Positions 12,501-25,441 of a stretch of DNA of 64,000 nucleotides are shown in pieces. The first letter of the stretch is position 1. Every line of letters begins with the position of its first letter. This stretch comes from Kalaharituber pfeilii (lineage: Eukaryota; Ascomycota; Pezizomycetes; Pezizales; Pezizaceae), in contig WHUZ01000003.1 in NCBI GenBank assembly GCA_015179045.1, positions 62,001 to 126,000 of the forward strand. Direction: 5' to 3'. The translations under genes and the position numbers were made by a program. Under the pieces are notes generated by a model. That model was given only the letters and a program-made list of their open reading frames with translations, was not told where the DNA came from and did no database searches.

Positions 12501-14601
12501 TACTAGCATGACATGTAATTTGTTAAGACTCGACAGAAGGCGTGAATTGGGGACGGTAGCACGGATGATTGCAAATGTCAAAATTTAGGCGAGATCAGAT
12601 TTGTGGAGGTGTACACCAGTATTGACCGAGGTATTTGCAAGTTATGTAGGTAGTGGAATGGACTCCTAGTTGTTTGTATGTGGCTTCGAACGTATATATA
12701 AAGACAGAGAAGATGCAGCCTGATCTTGAACAAGATAGCTTTGAGCTATAAGTTTCCAGAAATACAACCAACTGCAAAAGAAAGATGTGTGATGACAATG
12801 CACACGCTGTAGGAGATATTTATGCTGGCATAAGAAAAAGTTCTGTTGCAAGTAATTATCACTGCCAGGCCAGCTCACATTTCGGGCGTGCAACAACAGA
12901 GTTCAGCACTACAAGAGCTTGGAACTTGCGAATCAAAGCCAGACTACTTGCGTACATATGTATCATGGTACAGTAGTACACTGTGAACACCCCCCCCACC
13001 CCACCCCCTTCAACGAAAAAAATAAATACGGCCAGAAAAGAAAAACATGGAACATGGTGTTATAATAATTATTCTCGCTAACGATGTAGATGCGTCATGC
13101 ATAATAAACAAAAAATATTTGGTTATGTACCTACGTATACTCTAATGGATTGAACCTTTCGGGATTCCCGAACAAATGTACGAGACATAAAGAAAAAGCC
13201 AATTTTTTTTTTTTTCTAAACAATCATTTTGCTGGGGCACGAGGACTACATACATGCACTGCAGAAAATGACCCCCCCTTCCCTTCCTACGGTAACTTAC
13301 CTCCACGTTTCCCGATGACGAAATTTTGTTTCAAGCCTCTCACTCCCCCGAGGCGCACCAAGCTTTTTTTGGTCGTGAACAAAATGTTAATTGAGGAGAA
13401 AAACGAAACAAAAAAACAGAGACCTTTATCTCCGTTAATAGCGTGTTTGGGGGCGGGTGAACAGTGTTTTTCTTGCCTCTATGACCAGCCTAGCTTCTCC
13501 GGGCGAGCGGCCAGCCTTACCGGACGAAAAGTTGCTTGTGGCGTAAAATCAAACACAGTAATGTGGCGGGCTCGGAGGGGCGAGGACGCTTCCGATGGAT
13601 GGGCCTACACCAGCTGACCTCTCTGAATCCCGGTTCGTTAGTCATGGGCATAAAGATTAGGTACGTAGGTCATGGGTTTTTTGGCTTACAAGTGGTAGCA
13701 AAATGCTCTACAAAGGCGAGAGTAAGCAAAAAAGATTCAGCAGAAACCAAAGAATCAGGAACTGTTTGAGAATCCGTTAATTTTTTTTTGCGAGTTTTCC
13801 CGTTTACCAAATTATCTCACTATGTATTTTGACACTACTTGAATCTGGCGTAATTCGGGCAACCCTGTGATGAAGTGGGGAACGGGCGACCGCCTCCTAG
13901 TCTTGACAAGATGGGTGGACACTTGTGGGGCGTGAGTGGGGTCTACCACTCTCTCATTATTCCAGCATTCGCGCTGCACACCAAATTCCAGAGTTGCGAA
14001 AAGCACCGCTGCTTTAAGCTCTGCACCGCTATTTGCTGCTGACCATGAATTCATGCATTCAACTAACCATCACTTCGCGCAGCGGCATCAATGCTCGATG
14101 CTGGATTAGACAGATACAACCTATGCCGTGATTCCTCTCCGAACAACCCATGCCAGAGTTCCTCCCTTCCATGCCATCCTTGCGTGCGCCTCCTCAGGGT
14201 CTATACAAGCCAAAGACCATATGCAATGTCATACCTTACCAACCAAATTATACAAAAAAAAGGAAAAGAAAATTTTTGGGTAATATCCACAAAAAAAACC
14301 AAAATTGCTCACAAATGAAAAAGAGAGTAGGCCCATTAATTGAGAAAACATAGAAGTCAATCGTGACAAAAACAAAGGAAATCCATGCTCCCACCGTGAT
14401 ATCGTACAGTTCAACAAAGGAAAGTGAAATAACTCCGATATGAAAACCCATGATAAAAAAAAAAGCAACTTTTCCGTAAACCTACTCTACTTGGTCCTTT
14501 TTTGTTCATCTATTCAACAATCCAGAAGCTTGTAACATGCCACCATCGCTTCTGAATAATAAGAAAATAGTATGTTGCTGTGAAACTTCAATATCTCCTG
14601 A
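2936..14601. other. long gene-free stretch with simple repeats
   Basis: Nearly 12 kb without a gene I can support. It holds poly-T near 5849-5873, poly-A near 6006-6020, a (TTTTC)n tract at about 6457-6516, further T/C-rich tracts near 7850-7875 and 8590-8650, a C-rich tract near 12988-13010 and A/T-rich patches. Open frames at 3595-3996, 3795-4229, 4239-4628 and 13150-13617 are short and motif-free, and no splice-compatible series of exons could be assembled around them. Around 10900-11000 there is an imperfect inverted repeat (GAGTATGGTAAGGATATGA facing TCATATCCAGTACCATACTC). Confidence 0.45.
6457..6516. repeat. (TTTTC)n microsatellite running into poly-T
   Basis: About nine to ten copies of the pentamer TTTTC are followed by a pure T run. 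It is a simple-sequence repeat with no linked gene. Confidence 0.9.
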
Positions 14602-17501
14602 TCAAATCATCAGGTATTCTCCGTCCTCTTTCTGTGTAACCTTTCGCCATTTGAGCCCCCTACCACCAATACTCTCACTGCCAGGTTCAACGTAGCTTGA
14701 GTATCCATAGAATCCATCATCATCTGTCTCCTGATCCCAAATTGTTTCAAGAACGTCTAAACCAGCGACCTTGTTGAAGAAACCACAATCTTTTTGCATT
14801 TCAAAACATCGATCTCTGATCAGCATTCTGTGCTCATCAACCACACACTCCGTTCCTGTAATGAAAATCGGCCACATCAAAGACTTGCTCAAGCCCGATG
14901 TAGTAGGTATGCAATTAAGATGATCCAACACTTCTCGTACCGTATTCTGGAAGACATGATGTGAAGAAGGTAAGTGCGGATAAGCAAGTCTGTCGAGATA
15001 TAAAATAGCCGCATAGCGATAAACATTGGAAGCATGTAACCAATGATTCTTCTCTACGGCTTCATGGGCTTTGCTTGATTTCCTGATGGGACTTGACGTC
15101 CCTGAAGTTGAGGATGGCGGTGAAGTGAGACCTTGTGAAATATCAAAGTCGACTGAGGAATGCGCTGAGTCTGGTGTCCTATGCCGGGACGGTGTAGCAG
15201 CGTACTTTGCACAAGGCTTCCATGCAATGAGGTCGCTCTTCATAGCATTCCAAGCTGCCCAGAACTCGCCCCGTCCATCGTTTTCATTTCTCACAGGCTC
15301 AGCATCATCGTCATCAATTGGTGATTGTCTGTATGTAGAGTTGTAGATGTTCGTCGGAAACTGTTGGCTGAGCATGTTAATTCTTCCAAGCCCTGCCAAT
15401 CTCATAAAAAGGGATCTATCGCAGCCTGTCAAGCTTTCCAGGTCCCAGTCATCGGTAGTTTCCGCGATCATGTCGAGGTATCCTCCCCGCAGTTGAGCCT
15501 CTCTGTTATTGACAGAAGCGCTCATATTGTCAAACCATGTGAAAACTGTTTCCATCCAACCCCATCGCCCAGTCTCCTTTCCAACACATCTCATACCCAT
15601 GAGTTTCTTGACGCCAGCAAGATGGGTCCTGAACTGACCGATGCCTGTTTCGCAGATATGGTACAAACATAAGATGAGTAATGTTGCCATAGCTGAATCG
15701 GTAACTGCGAGAGAACTGTCTGCAAGCTGATTGTTGAGAAACTTGATAGATGCATTTTTGTGACGAAGTGCAGAGGATGTAGATGAGTGGTCCCCTCGCG
15801 ATGTAGGTGAATGATGGGATGACTGGAATGCAGATGATGCAGGAGGAGGAGGTGGTGGTGGTGGCGGCGGTGGTGATGTACTACTGCGCGGTGACACTGA
15901 TGATGATCGAGAGGAGAACCGTGGGGGGCTTGACCGTCTTGTTTCAAGAAGAGGGGTCTTTTTCCTCTGCTGCAGATGGCTACTTGCGAGGGCATAGACT
16001 GCCTCCATCAAAGCCTCATTTTGGAAGGCCAACCGCAGGATATGTGTTCTGTATGGATTCGTAGGTCCATCAAATGCTACCATAGAGGGACAGACGGTCT
16101 TATCGTAGTAGTCAATCAGAAATCTGAGTTCTGGAGCCAAATGTGCAAGATACGGTACAGCAAGCTCTGCTGGTATATGCGTGATTATTGTCGTCTGAGG
16201 TGGTGCTGTCGTGTAATTATGACTGTGCTGTGCAGGTTGAGAGGATGTGGAAGTTGGGATTGAGGTTGAATAGGGTGCGAGGGTATATGTAAACTGGGGA
16301 GCAGAAACGGCTATATGAAATGCTCAATCAGAACTGACAGTTACGAAAGCTGATTGGAACAGGAGGCACACTTGAATATAAAGAACAACAAAGGAGAGAG
16401 TAGAGCACAAAACGCCTAGAACGTACCGAGCATTTCATCACCATACAACAGTCCTGACAGATGTTCTGTTGATGTTGCCACATGCTGTTGATGAAGATTG
16501 CCCATTCCAAGCTGACGCCATTGCTGACTGCGGTGTTGGTGATTGAGGTTGACATTTTCCATTAAGTGGGACTCGGGATGGGCAGTAGTGAGTATTGGCG
16601 TATATGCAGCCATGGTAGATGTGACAGCCATTGCAGAAGCTGGTGGAAGATATGCAGAGGTAGTGCTAAGACCCACTTCGTATAGGGAAGAATCAGGAGG
16701 AGAGGGGGATATGGAATATGGGCTGTCTTCCTGGGGGCTATAAGCCCGGTCGAAATCAGGCATCGCAGGAGATATCAAAAGGCCAGGAGAGTGCTGTGGA
16801 GCCATCGAATCGTGAGGGTAAGAAGGCTTATGAAACTGGAGGACTGTGGACGGATAATCGTGCCTCTGTTGGGTCTGTTGAATTGCAGGCGGATAGGCTG
16901 ATGTTACCATCAAAGATGAGCTTGTCATTGCTGGAGAATACGGGGAGGAGATGGTCACTGAACAATCCCCCTCCGACCTCTGAATATTGTGAAACCCAAC
17001 TCTATTGAGGTCTGCATTTACAGCTGAAGAGGGATGCTCCATATTGACAAAGTCATAGTTAGTTACGATGCTAAGCTTGTTAGCTTCCTTAGGAAAGTTG
17101 CTGTGGCTAGCGTCGCTGAGGCGTCTCATTTCCAAAGCATTTCTGAGTTTCTTCGCCTTGATTGTGACCGTCTCATCTATGGAGGCCGACTTCTTCTGGA
17201 CCGCACTCTTCCTATCCCTCTCAGCAACAGAGATGTTGGACTCAATTGAGACCGGAAGGGTCATTCCCCGGAGCTTTCCTCGACTGGCAACCCCAACTCC
17301 CCACGTGAGCTGTGTTCGATATCCTTTGCAATCAGTTCCTATTTCGAGGCAAGGGCCACAATATGGCCTGCGGCGGTCACATTTTGTTCCATTTGCCGTA
17401 CAAGTGAAGCAATCTTCTGCCGCACCAGTAGCTGGAGCTCTTCTCCGGCGCTTCCTAGGAGCAGAAGCCGGATTGACCACCGCCGGAGGCTGGGCAAGCA
17501 T
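14602..17501 (-). CDS. Zn2Cys6 transcription factor (Fungal_trans_2-like), two exons
   Basis: Probable nuclear DNA-binding transcriptional regulator with unknown targets. The exons are 16427-17501 and 14602-16310, separated by a 116-bp intron (donor GTACGT, acceptor ATAG). The join is in frame and gives 927 aa. A basic stretch (residues 16-21) precedes a textbook binuclear zinc cluster with Cys at 31, 34, 41, 48, 51 and 58 (CX2CX6CX6CX2CX6C), followed by a TWGVGVASRGKLRG segment that is common after this cluster type in filamentous fungi. The middle is Ser/Pro/Gln-rich and probably disordered. The second exon carries a helical region beginning LAHLAPELRFLIDYYDKTVC, typical of Fungal_trans_2 regulators, and is interrupted by a run of 12 prolines. 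The zinc cluster is certain. The specific identity is unknown. The start was chosen as the first ATG upstream of the cluster in the open frame. Confidence 0.9.
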
Positions 17502-18132
17502 TGCGAACGACGAATCTGCTTGGGAAGATGAAGAGGCAAATGGGCACTGGATAAATAGAGAGCTGGATGCAGGAATGAATGAGCAGATATGGTGATATAT
17601 TTATTAATCGGGTTGTTGGACGATTTGGGACTGTGAGTTGGAAGGACGAATTGGCTGGACAGCAGTTTATTGAATGTCAGTAAACCATGTTGAAGTAGGA
17701 TAGACGACGCGCTTGAGAATGAATAGCAGTGATTTCCTTGATTTGGTTTCTGTTCAAAGGGGGGGGATGGGAGGGAGATATTAGATGATAATAAGTCGGG
17801 GGGGGGGGCCTAAGTACAGGGAGCTGGGCCCATGGATAATGTAAAGCTCATAACTCGCAGGCTAGCTACTGAGAAGCAGAGTGTGGCAGACACTCGCTGC
17901 CAGCCATGGGGTGCCTGCTGGCCTCCAGAGTGCCTCCACCTCCCCTCCATCCACCCAATCCCTCACCGAACGACCGTTACATCGCAGATCGGGTGGCCCG
18001 AAGCCCTGCACGCTGCAAGTGCTGCGTGCTCGTCTGCAGGCTAAGCTGGCTGCATCCGACATCAAGCTCGCTGCACTTGACGGGATGAGAGGGGATGCGG
18101 GATGGGGGCAGGGAAGGGAAGATGGGGCACAT

Positions 18133-18221
18133 AGGAGGGGGGGGGGAAGGGAGGGGAGGAGGGGAGGGGAGGGGAGGGGAGGGGAGGGGAGGGGAGGGGA
18201 GGGGAGGGAGGGGAGGGGGAG
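18133..18221. repeat. (GGGGA)n purine tract
   Basis: About 90 bp of nearly uninterrupted GGGGA/GGGA units, all purine on the plus strand, with further GGGA-rich sequence to about 18390. It lies about 0.65 kb upstream of the zinc-cluster gene start. ORFs predicted across it on both strands are Gly/Arg- or Pro/Ser-rich translations of the repeat, not proteins. Confidence 0.9.
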
Positions 18222-18631
18222 GTAGCGTTGGCCAGTCCAATTTGGCCGAGCGCGTTTGGGGGAGGAATTGTGAGGAAGAGCAGCGATGGGGCTACACTAG
18301 AGAGGCGCCAGCAGGTGTGGGTGGGAGAGGGGGGAAGGGAATGGGAGAGGGGAGGGGAGGGACGACGAGGGCAGGGAGGGAGGACGAGGGGTCGACGAGG
18401 GCACTGGGCACTGGGCAAGGGCGGCGGTGGTATCGACGTCCTTGGGAGAGGCCTGTCAAGCTTCGGAACAGGGGTGCGATGGCAGGCAGGCGGGTCAGCA
18501 GCAGGAGGGCGCGGTGGGCCGGGGCGCTGCTTGCGGTGTGTGCTGCATATCGCAAGCGTCCGCGCCAGCCTGCGAAACGTCCGTGAGCTTTGCCTGCCCT
18601 GCGCCAGCTGCTGTCACCCACACCCCCCCCT

Positions 18632-18656
18632 CCCCCCCCCCCCCCCCCCCCCCCCC
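18632..18656. repeat. poly-C run
   Basis: A run of 25 C on the plus strand, preceded by shorter C runs from 18623. It is a homopolymer whose length is unreliable in most sequencing data. Confidence 0.9.
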
Positions 18657-21600
18657 AGCGCAGCTTGGCAACGTTTACTAGCTCCTCGAGGTAGAATACC
18701 CCGTTGCCAGTTCGCTCCTCGACTATCACAGGCCCGTAAATTAAGGTACTCGCAAGCTGCTGATGCAAGTGCCTCGATCCACAAACCACAGTTGTTCCCT
18801 TTTCCCGTGATCTCGTGCCCCTCCGAGGCTCAAATAGGTTTTTGGTTAGATAATGAAATCAAGCAAAACCACACTGCCCGCCCGTTTCTAGAACTCGATA
18901 ATATCGCGGACTTATTTGCCCTCTGGTGATACCCCCCCAGAACTAAGCAAGTACTGCCTGTTAACACCGAACGTATCTTGTGTGAGAAACCCTGGCATGC
19001 ATAAACGAGGTGGCAAGTGCCGTACTTGTAATGACTACTATCCAGCTGGGAACGAGGTTGTTGAAAACAATCAGTATGCTATACGATCATTTTACGCCCT
19101 GCTTACTTGTGCGAATCGGTCCTTTCCTTATAATTCGCTATCGTCAAGAAATCGACTGCTACACAGCCGCGCTGCGCGGGCCCAGCGTCGAACTTGATTT
19201 CTAAAGCTGAAGCTTTGTAAGGGAAAGCAAGTATAAATGAATAAGTAAAATAAACATCATCCATTGATGGGACAAACCAATTCAGCATTCTGCGTTGCTG
19301 TAGAGTGCGTATCGCTGAACCCCCTCGCATCGCCCTCATACCGAATCATGCATGTGATGGCAAGCAATAGGATAAGGTACTCCCCCAGCTCTAATACAAG
19401 CATCAGGAGGTTATTCCTAGTTTTGCTTGAGCCGAAGCATGACATGCAGGATCAGACCATGACAAATAAAGGAACGGTCAGTTAAGAGGAGGGGGCGGAA
19501 GGCGGAACAAAAATAGAGCGCGCTGCGTTTCGAGTTTTTGGGGGTTTCAACCTTTTTCGAAACCATGAAGCAGCGCCGCTTCCAACAGAAGTTGATTAAA
19601 TCGCCCAGAAAGTAAACGGACCGCGCGGATAATCTTCGCAATGGCCATACATTATAATATCGCCAAAGTCTCAAACATGTCCACCTGGGATGATGGGCGT
19701 ATTGTAAGCGGCGGACCGCGTTCCACAAGCGTATGGAAACCTTAAGATGGAAAAGCATTCGCGCCCACAATACCAAGCTCGCTCTTGTGCCGTACCTAAT
19801 CCCCGACCTACGGAACTATCCCCGAGCAACCTATAAGAAGTTTTATTTATTAATTCAAATTGTGAAGGTTGTTCCGGATGCACTGGGATCAACGTTCTTG
19901 CGGCCTTTCTTTTGAGAAATATACTCCTAATTGGTATACATGTGTGATATTTTTATTAGATTGCCACGGCACTTGAGCGCACCTTCTGGAAGCCTGTGTG
20001 GAAATTCACTTGCATTGAGTTTCGGTCCAGAAGAGACAGCTGATGATCACCATGTCAATGCACACCTGACTGAGCAAAAGCAACATGCTTCTGCGCGCAC
20101 CAGTCTCGGGATTGCGCACACGACCTAATCACTGAAGGATATCGGAAACTGCATTGACGCAGGGTAAAAAGCGAGACAGAAATGGGTCACCTCGCTTACC
20201 TACGCACTGTGGTGCGATTTCAACAACCTCCGGATCCCAGTCTCTATTTTTGTTTTTTCTGTTGTTGAAAAAAAAAAAAAAAGAAAAGAAAAAAAAAGAG
20301 AAAACAAATGCGAAAGCGGCTAACTCCCGGACCCCACGTGACAGACGTGCATGATCATTAGAAGCTACATACCTCGGTCGTGTCGCTTATCATAATGCCC
20401 CCGTAGTCTCATGCCACCCCGTTTTCATGACATTTCTACAGCGGTTTTTAATCTCCAGATTGGAAAACCCCCACCCAATACAAGGTGGATAATCGCTGTT
20501 CAATATTAGCCACGGGAACAAAACCGACTCTTGTACAACCAGAGTTCCATCTCAAGGATTAGCTATAGTTCGCAGAATCGCACAGGCATTGGCCCGTATG
20601 CATGTTGGGTGGTTCCCCTTATTCTCCCCAATTCTCCAGGGATTTTTGTCTAAATGTGGCCAACTCCATGTCCGGAAATGAGGAGCCTAGGATGATGACG
20701 TCGAGAATCCATAGAGACAGCTTCTGCCTCCTTTAGTAATTTTGAACGCTCTTTGTGAGTAGTCTTGTGCCCTCTACAAGATTTTTGGGGATTTGTTTCT
20801 CCATTGGCTTCCTCTAGCATTCGTTTCAATAACTGGGTGGTTCAGGCAGGTTCGAGGCGTTCCAATTTTTGATGAACGGATGAAATATGCGTACCTTAAT
20901 CAATCACCGTCAAAAGTAATTTGTAAGACAAACTTTGAAAGTACGTGGTGTTTGTATTCCCGGAACTAAGACAGTGCTTTGGCGGGGCGGTAATTTGGCG
21001 AAATTGTTCATAACGGTACTGTACAAAGATACGATTCCGCAGCTCTTACACACCAAGATTGAATGTTCAATTGGCATAGGAATACTCACAATTTGAACTT
21101 GAAGGAATATGCCGTCCAAATTTTTGACCGGTCAATGAAACTCGATGTCATACACTTCGTGACCTTAAGGTACATCATATGCATTGAGTAGCTGCATAAA
21201 CAGGCTATAGCAGCACCAGTCGCCCATTTCCTGTTCTGGCAGCATTACTCTTGTGTTGAAGTTAGCATGTGGCATAGTCTTGCATTGGGTACTGTCTGAA
21301 AGCCCTTACTATTATTTGCTCAAGTGTTTAAACATCATTACAACAAGGTATATAATTTCACACGAAGTGACGTTAATGCTGTTCTCAGTTAGGATGAGAT
21401 GTGCAATTATTCTCTGCCCCTGGCTCAGGTCCTTTGTTGCTATGTATCCTGCAATAGGGAATGTCAAAATGACTTCCGGCGCAGGATGCGAAACCAGTCG
21501 AATAATTTGGGATTAGAAGCACGGAATTAATTTAAGAATACATCAATAGTTGGATAGTCTTAAGTGACCTAGAGGCTACTTCATGCCGTTTCGCATAAGC

Positions 21601-23384
21601 CTAGACATCCGATATCCTCATCCGCAAGAATCCGATGTCTAAGAGATAAATTTGATCAATCAGCGATTACCATTATTCGTTAAGCAGCTGACAAAGATAC
21701 AGTATAGCCAAACTGAGCTTCGTGAACTGCACACAGTTTCAAGTGTAGTAAATAGTAGCTAGATTTATTCCCATTGCTGTACCCTCTAAAGATCGCATAG
21801 TTCGGAGTCGTGACTGGTTTCTGCACGGCTACTGATCTACACAGTCCTAGTGTCGATATCGTTGTTTGCCCTGCCAAGTAGGCTCCACCATATGATAGTC
21901 TCGTGAGTCCAATGAATATTCGTACATGGTCAAACCCGGTTTGAGCTGCCAGTATTAGCCCGAGAGCTGCGAACCGAGATCGCCGAAGACTGAAACATTA
22001 TGGTATATCATACCGTACGACACTTGTGCCCTGATTACGAGACTAATTTGTGCCATACTCTTGCAATTGACATTGATTAGCATGTACACTCTGAAACGCG
22101 TTTGGAGCACAATTGCAATTGGTTACTCTGATTTTAATATCTATTGGCGATATCCTTCTGGGGATAAAACGAGATTGGCTCAAACAACACTAGGCTTCTG
22201 CACTTCTATTACTCTTTGCACTTCTCATTATGACCCTTGACAAAGCGCAATGGTTATCCTAGTAGTAAATTGCTGCATACATGCATTCTCTCTGCACCAA
22301 AATCACCACCTTATTTGTTCAAGCGGCTTTTCGCTGAGGCAATCTCAGTGCAATTTGAAGCTCTTCTAGCTGAGTGTTGCAACTTTGCCACTTACAAGCA
22401 TTTGCCTTGTCTGTTAAGTACTGCGAGTCGGGCGTTAATCCATCAACTGAGACATTTTCATGTGTGAGGCGAATTGCATAGTTGAACCAGAATACCTGCA
22501 TTGGTGATTGCATTAAGTAGTCTCGTAACCGGACTAGTGTGCATAGAACCCGAATCTTCCAGCGTGTATTGAAATAAGCGCCTTACGAGTTGATATGCAT
22601 CTTGGCACTAAAATTCGGATGTGCCCCGCTATGTAAATATTACAAAGCAACACGCCCCAATTAGATATGGGGCGAGAACGGACTATACCTAGTAGGGATG
22701 CCACTGTGAAACTCATATAAAAGTTCTCTTGTACGATGCACTCGCGTGGGACACTCGCAAGTGGTTGGAAAATATATTATCAGGCCGAATCCAAAGGACC
22801 AGAGGGACTAGTGGGAGAAATTCGTACTAAGTCAACGCTACACATCGGAGATAAGGTGAAGTCTCCTACCAAGTGGAGACTCTTCTGCCTTCAACCAACC
22901 AGACCACTGGTGTCCTTGTGGAAAGAAATCGTACGGGTATTGACAGCTTTATCAATGAAATGTCACGTTAACCGAAAATGTGCATCTAGGTAAAGGCATA
23001 TTCTATCGATTGCAGGGTGCGTCATTCAATATTACGGCTTGGGGTCAAATCCGGGATGAAGTGACATTAGATCACCTTGGATATATCGTCTAAGGATTAG
23101 AAGCTTGACCTCATGCCACAAAAACTCGGATGTAGGCATGATTACACGGTGTGGCTTGAATCGCCGTTCAGAAGCCGTTTGAAAACCGCTGCGTTTTAAA
23201 CCTATCTATATCTGCGTATCTGATCCATTATCAACCGGCATAATATGAACTGTTATCTCTCCTCTCCCTTAGGTTTTGAAGGGGCTTACCGTCACCAGCT
23301 GTATCTACCCGTAATCTAGCGAACCCTGTCAGTTAGCATCTATCCCAGAATATTGTGATGAGAGTAACTTATCTTAAAAATTGT

Positions 23385-23420
23385 TAGAGCCATATCTTAC
23401 AAGGGTAAGATATGGCTCTA
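23385..23420. repeat. perfect 16-bp hairpin
   Basis: Positions 23385-23400 (TAGAGCCATATCTTAC) and 23405-23420 are exact reverse complements separated by the loop AAGG. The structure sits in gene-free DNA. It is not followed by a T run and there is no upstream gene on either strand, so it is not an obvious transcription terminator. Confidence 0.85.
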
Positions 23421-25441
23421 TAGCCCCCAGTCCCGCCTGCCAAGCACCCCTCACAGCAAATCTCTTCCCAAGCAGCTCACACGTTTCCTACCTGATAGGC
23501 CCACAAAGCTGTCCCCGCTTGAACTCCCGACATGCATGAAAATATGCCCTCTCAGACAAGCACGAAGCTTTGACATCTCCATTAGAAGTGTCCTGGTCTG
23601 GCATGTTAACAGCATGTGGAGAGGAACGGGAAAACGTTGTAAGGCTGAAGGAAGAAAAGTGGAGACTAGGCATGGTGTCAAGCTTCATTGTGAACGACTT
23701 CACCTATTTGTTCACAGTCGACTGTCATCCTTGCCTGCACACCTCTCTCTCATATTCAGCAATCATGGCTCCGAAGGTCACAGATACCCGTCATTCCCTG
23801 AAATATAGTCTGCCTCTTGTCTTTGGACACAGCCCGCGCAAGCTCAAATTCCGTATGTATGCACTGAATCCCCATGGACAGTCTTTGTTTCCTCTCCAGA
23901 TCAGATCCAGTTGCGAATCATCAACCGGAGGCACGGACAAAAGAGACATCCGAAAAAGCCGTGATATGAAGGATCCCTGGCCATCCGAAATGGACGCCGA
24001 GGAGATATCAAAGCTGACTGCGTAAGCGGTCATTAACACAGAAGGTCAACCTATCTTCTTGGAAGAATCGTAAAGAGAAAACTCCTACGAGTGGAGAGGG
24101 CGGGCAGAACATTGTCGGGTATAGGGCAAGAGTGGGCTTGAATTATCCTTCGGAATTTGGTAGACCAAATTCAGATAATAATGCAAGCGGCTTCGAAGAA
24201 GCAGATTGTGAAGTTACGCGAGCCTGAACTTCCGGAGCGTGACACCATGCCAAAGTTTAATACTCTCGTATTAATCGAGAACATCGCATTGTTTCCGTTT
24301 GTAGCTCTGATAAATCGCCTCTGGCCGATTTAGAGTAAAGAAGATACGCTACGCAATGCTGTGCAGACCCACTTTTGCATATGCGGTGCCGACGAGAGTC
24401 TTCCGAGCAAAAGCATGAAACGTCAATGTTCGTCCGTTTGTAGGCAATATATCACTTTACCAGTGATCCGGCGGTGTGCTCTTGAACAGGGTCACCCCCA
24501 CATTCTGCTCCTAACGATAACAACCAATTGGAGGTACCGTCGAAGCCTTCCCAGACTCCCCCATACACTTCAATGGCCCAAGCACCAAAGAGCGTCGCCT
24601 GGTCCGCTAGAGACCGAGGCGATGTCATCTCCACAGGGGGTACTTGAAAAGTACCATGACCGATCCAACATCCACTCTCGAAACGTGAATCGACTGACAC
24701 AACGATTGGAGAAAGTGGAGTGTAAAGATCATTTCTGCGAAACCTTGATCGATAACTTAGGGTTAAGTTTCGATGCTTTGGAACACGAACAGAGCTCCCA
24801 CAATCTCTGAAACCCATTGGACATGCTATGAGACCGGGAGTAGGCAGGGAAAACTGTCATGCCGGCACCCAAAGCATCGAGAACGGTGGGGGGTTGGCTA
24901 TGCTTAGATAAGTCGCAAGCGACAAACTCGAGTTGCCGCGGACTGTGTGTGCAAGAGTGTTGAGACAGATCTATAGTGACAAGGTAGGGTAACTGGAAAA
25001 TATGAGGTGGAGAGTAAGCGTACTAGACAGGGAAAAGCAACCGGGAGCTGAGGACAGGGACAGGAGAGTGGAGGTTCACAATGGCTGTGAGTGGTCTTGA
25101 CGTCTGGTGTGGAAGAGAGGGAAGAGAAGAAGCAGGGAGGACGTGGGCAACGCGTTTGTTGTCGCGAGGGCAGGTGACTAAGCAGCCCTGGCAAGGCCGC
25201 GGTCTTGGCATCTCACACAAGCCTTTGATACAGGTCCGCACTAGCTGGTTTGAACCGCAAGGGCTGGCTCTTGCCGCATGCGGCTGCGAGCCCCGCCAAA
25301 CCTCCTGCAGAGAACTGCTTCTGCTCGATCTCCTGCGCTTCCGCAGCCCCTGTGACCGCCTGTACAAAAAAGCACGCACTCCGCATCATACAGCGCTTGA
25401 CGAACCCAGAGCGTTCCCGTCACATTTCTGCCGCCGTCAAA

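Larger units (their letters stand above)
17502..25441. other. intergenic region, 7.9 kb, no recognisable gene
   Basis: The first 1.4 kb is strongly G-rich on the plus strand and presumably includes the promoter of the divergently placed regulator. It holds a poly-G run near 17800, the (GGGGA)n tract and a poly-C run. The rest contains only short frames. The longest (23570-24025 plus, 24361-24810 plus and its antisense 24452-24817) show no motif I recognise and no convincing splice partners. An A-rich tract lies at about 20267-20303 and a perfect hairpin at 23385-23420. B-box-like strings (near 23046 and 25248) lack a matching A box and acceptor stem, so I call no tRNA. Confidence 0.45.

Noticed and set aside
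13150..13617. 155-codon frame on the plus strand
   Set aside because: It crosses T and A homopolymers, has no recognisable motif and no splice-compatible neighbours.
18062..18929. Several long overlapping ORFs on both strands (up to 233 codons)
   Set aside because: They translate GGGGA and C/G homopolymer tracts into Gly/Arg- or Pro-rich strings, with no motif and equal length on both strands.
23040..23065. GGTCAAATCC string resembling a tRNA B box (also near 25248 and 7455)
   Set aside because: No A box at the right spacing and no complementary acceptor stem; no tRNA gene called anywhere in the window.
23570..24025. 151-codon frame
   Set aside because: No family recognised, and a comparable frame lies antisense. 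It could be a lineage-specific gene, but the sequence alone does not support calling it.
24361..24817. 149-codon plus frame and 121-codon antisense frame
   Set aside because: Both are open over the same DNA and neither shows a conserved motif, so neither can be preferred.
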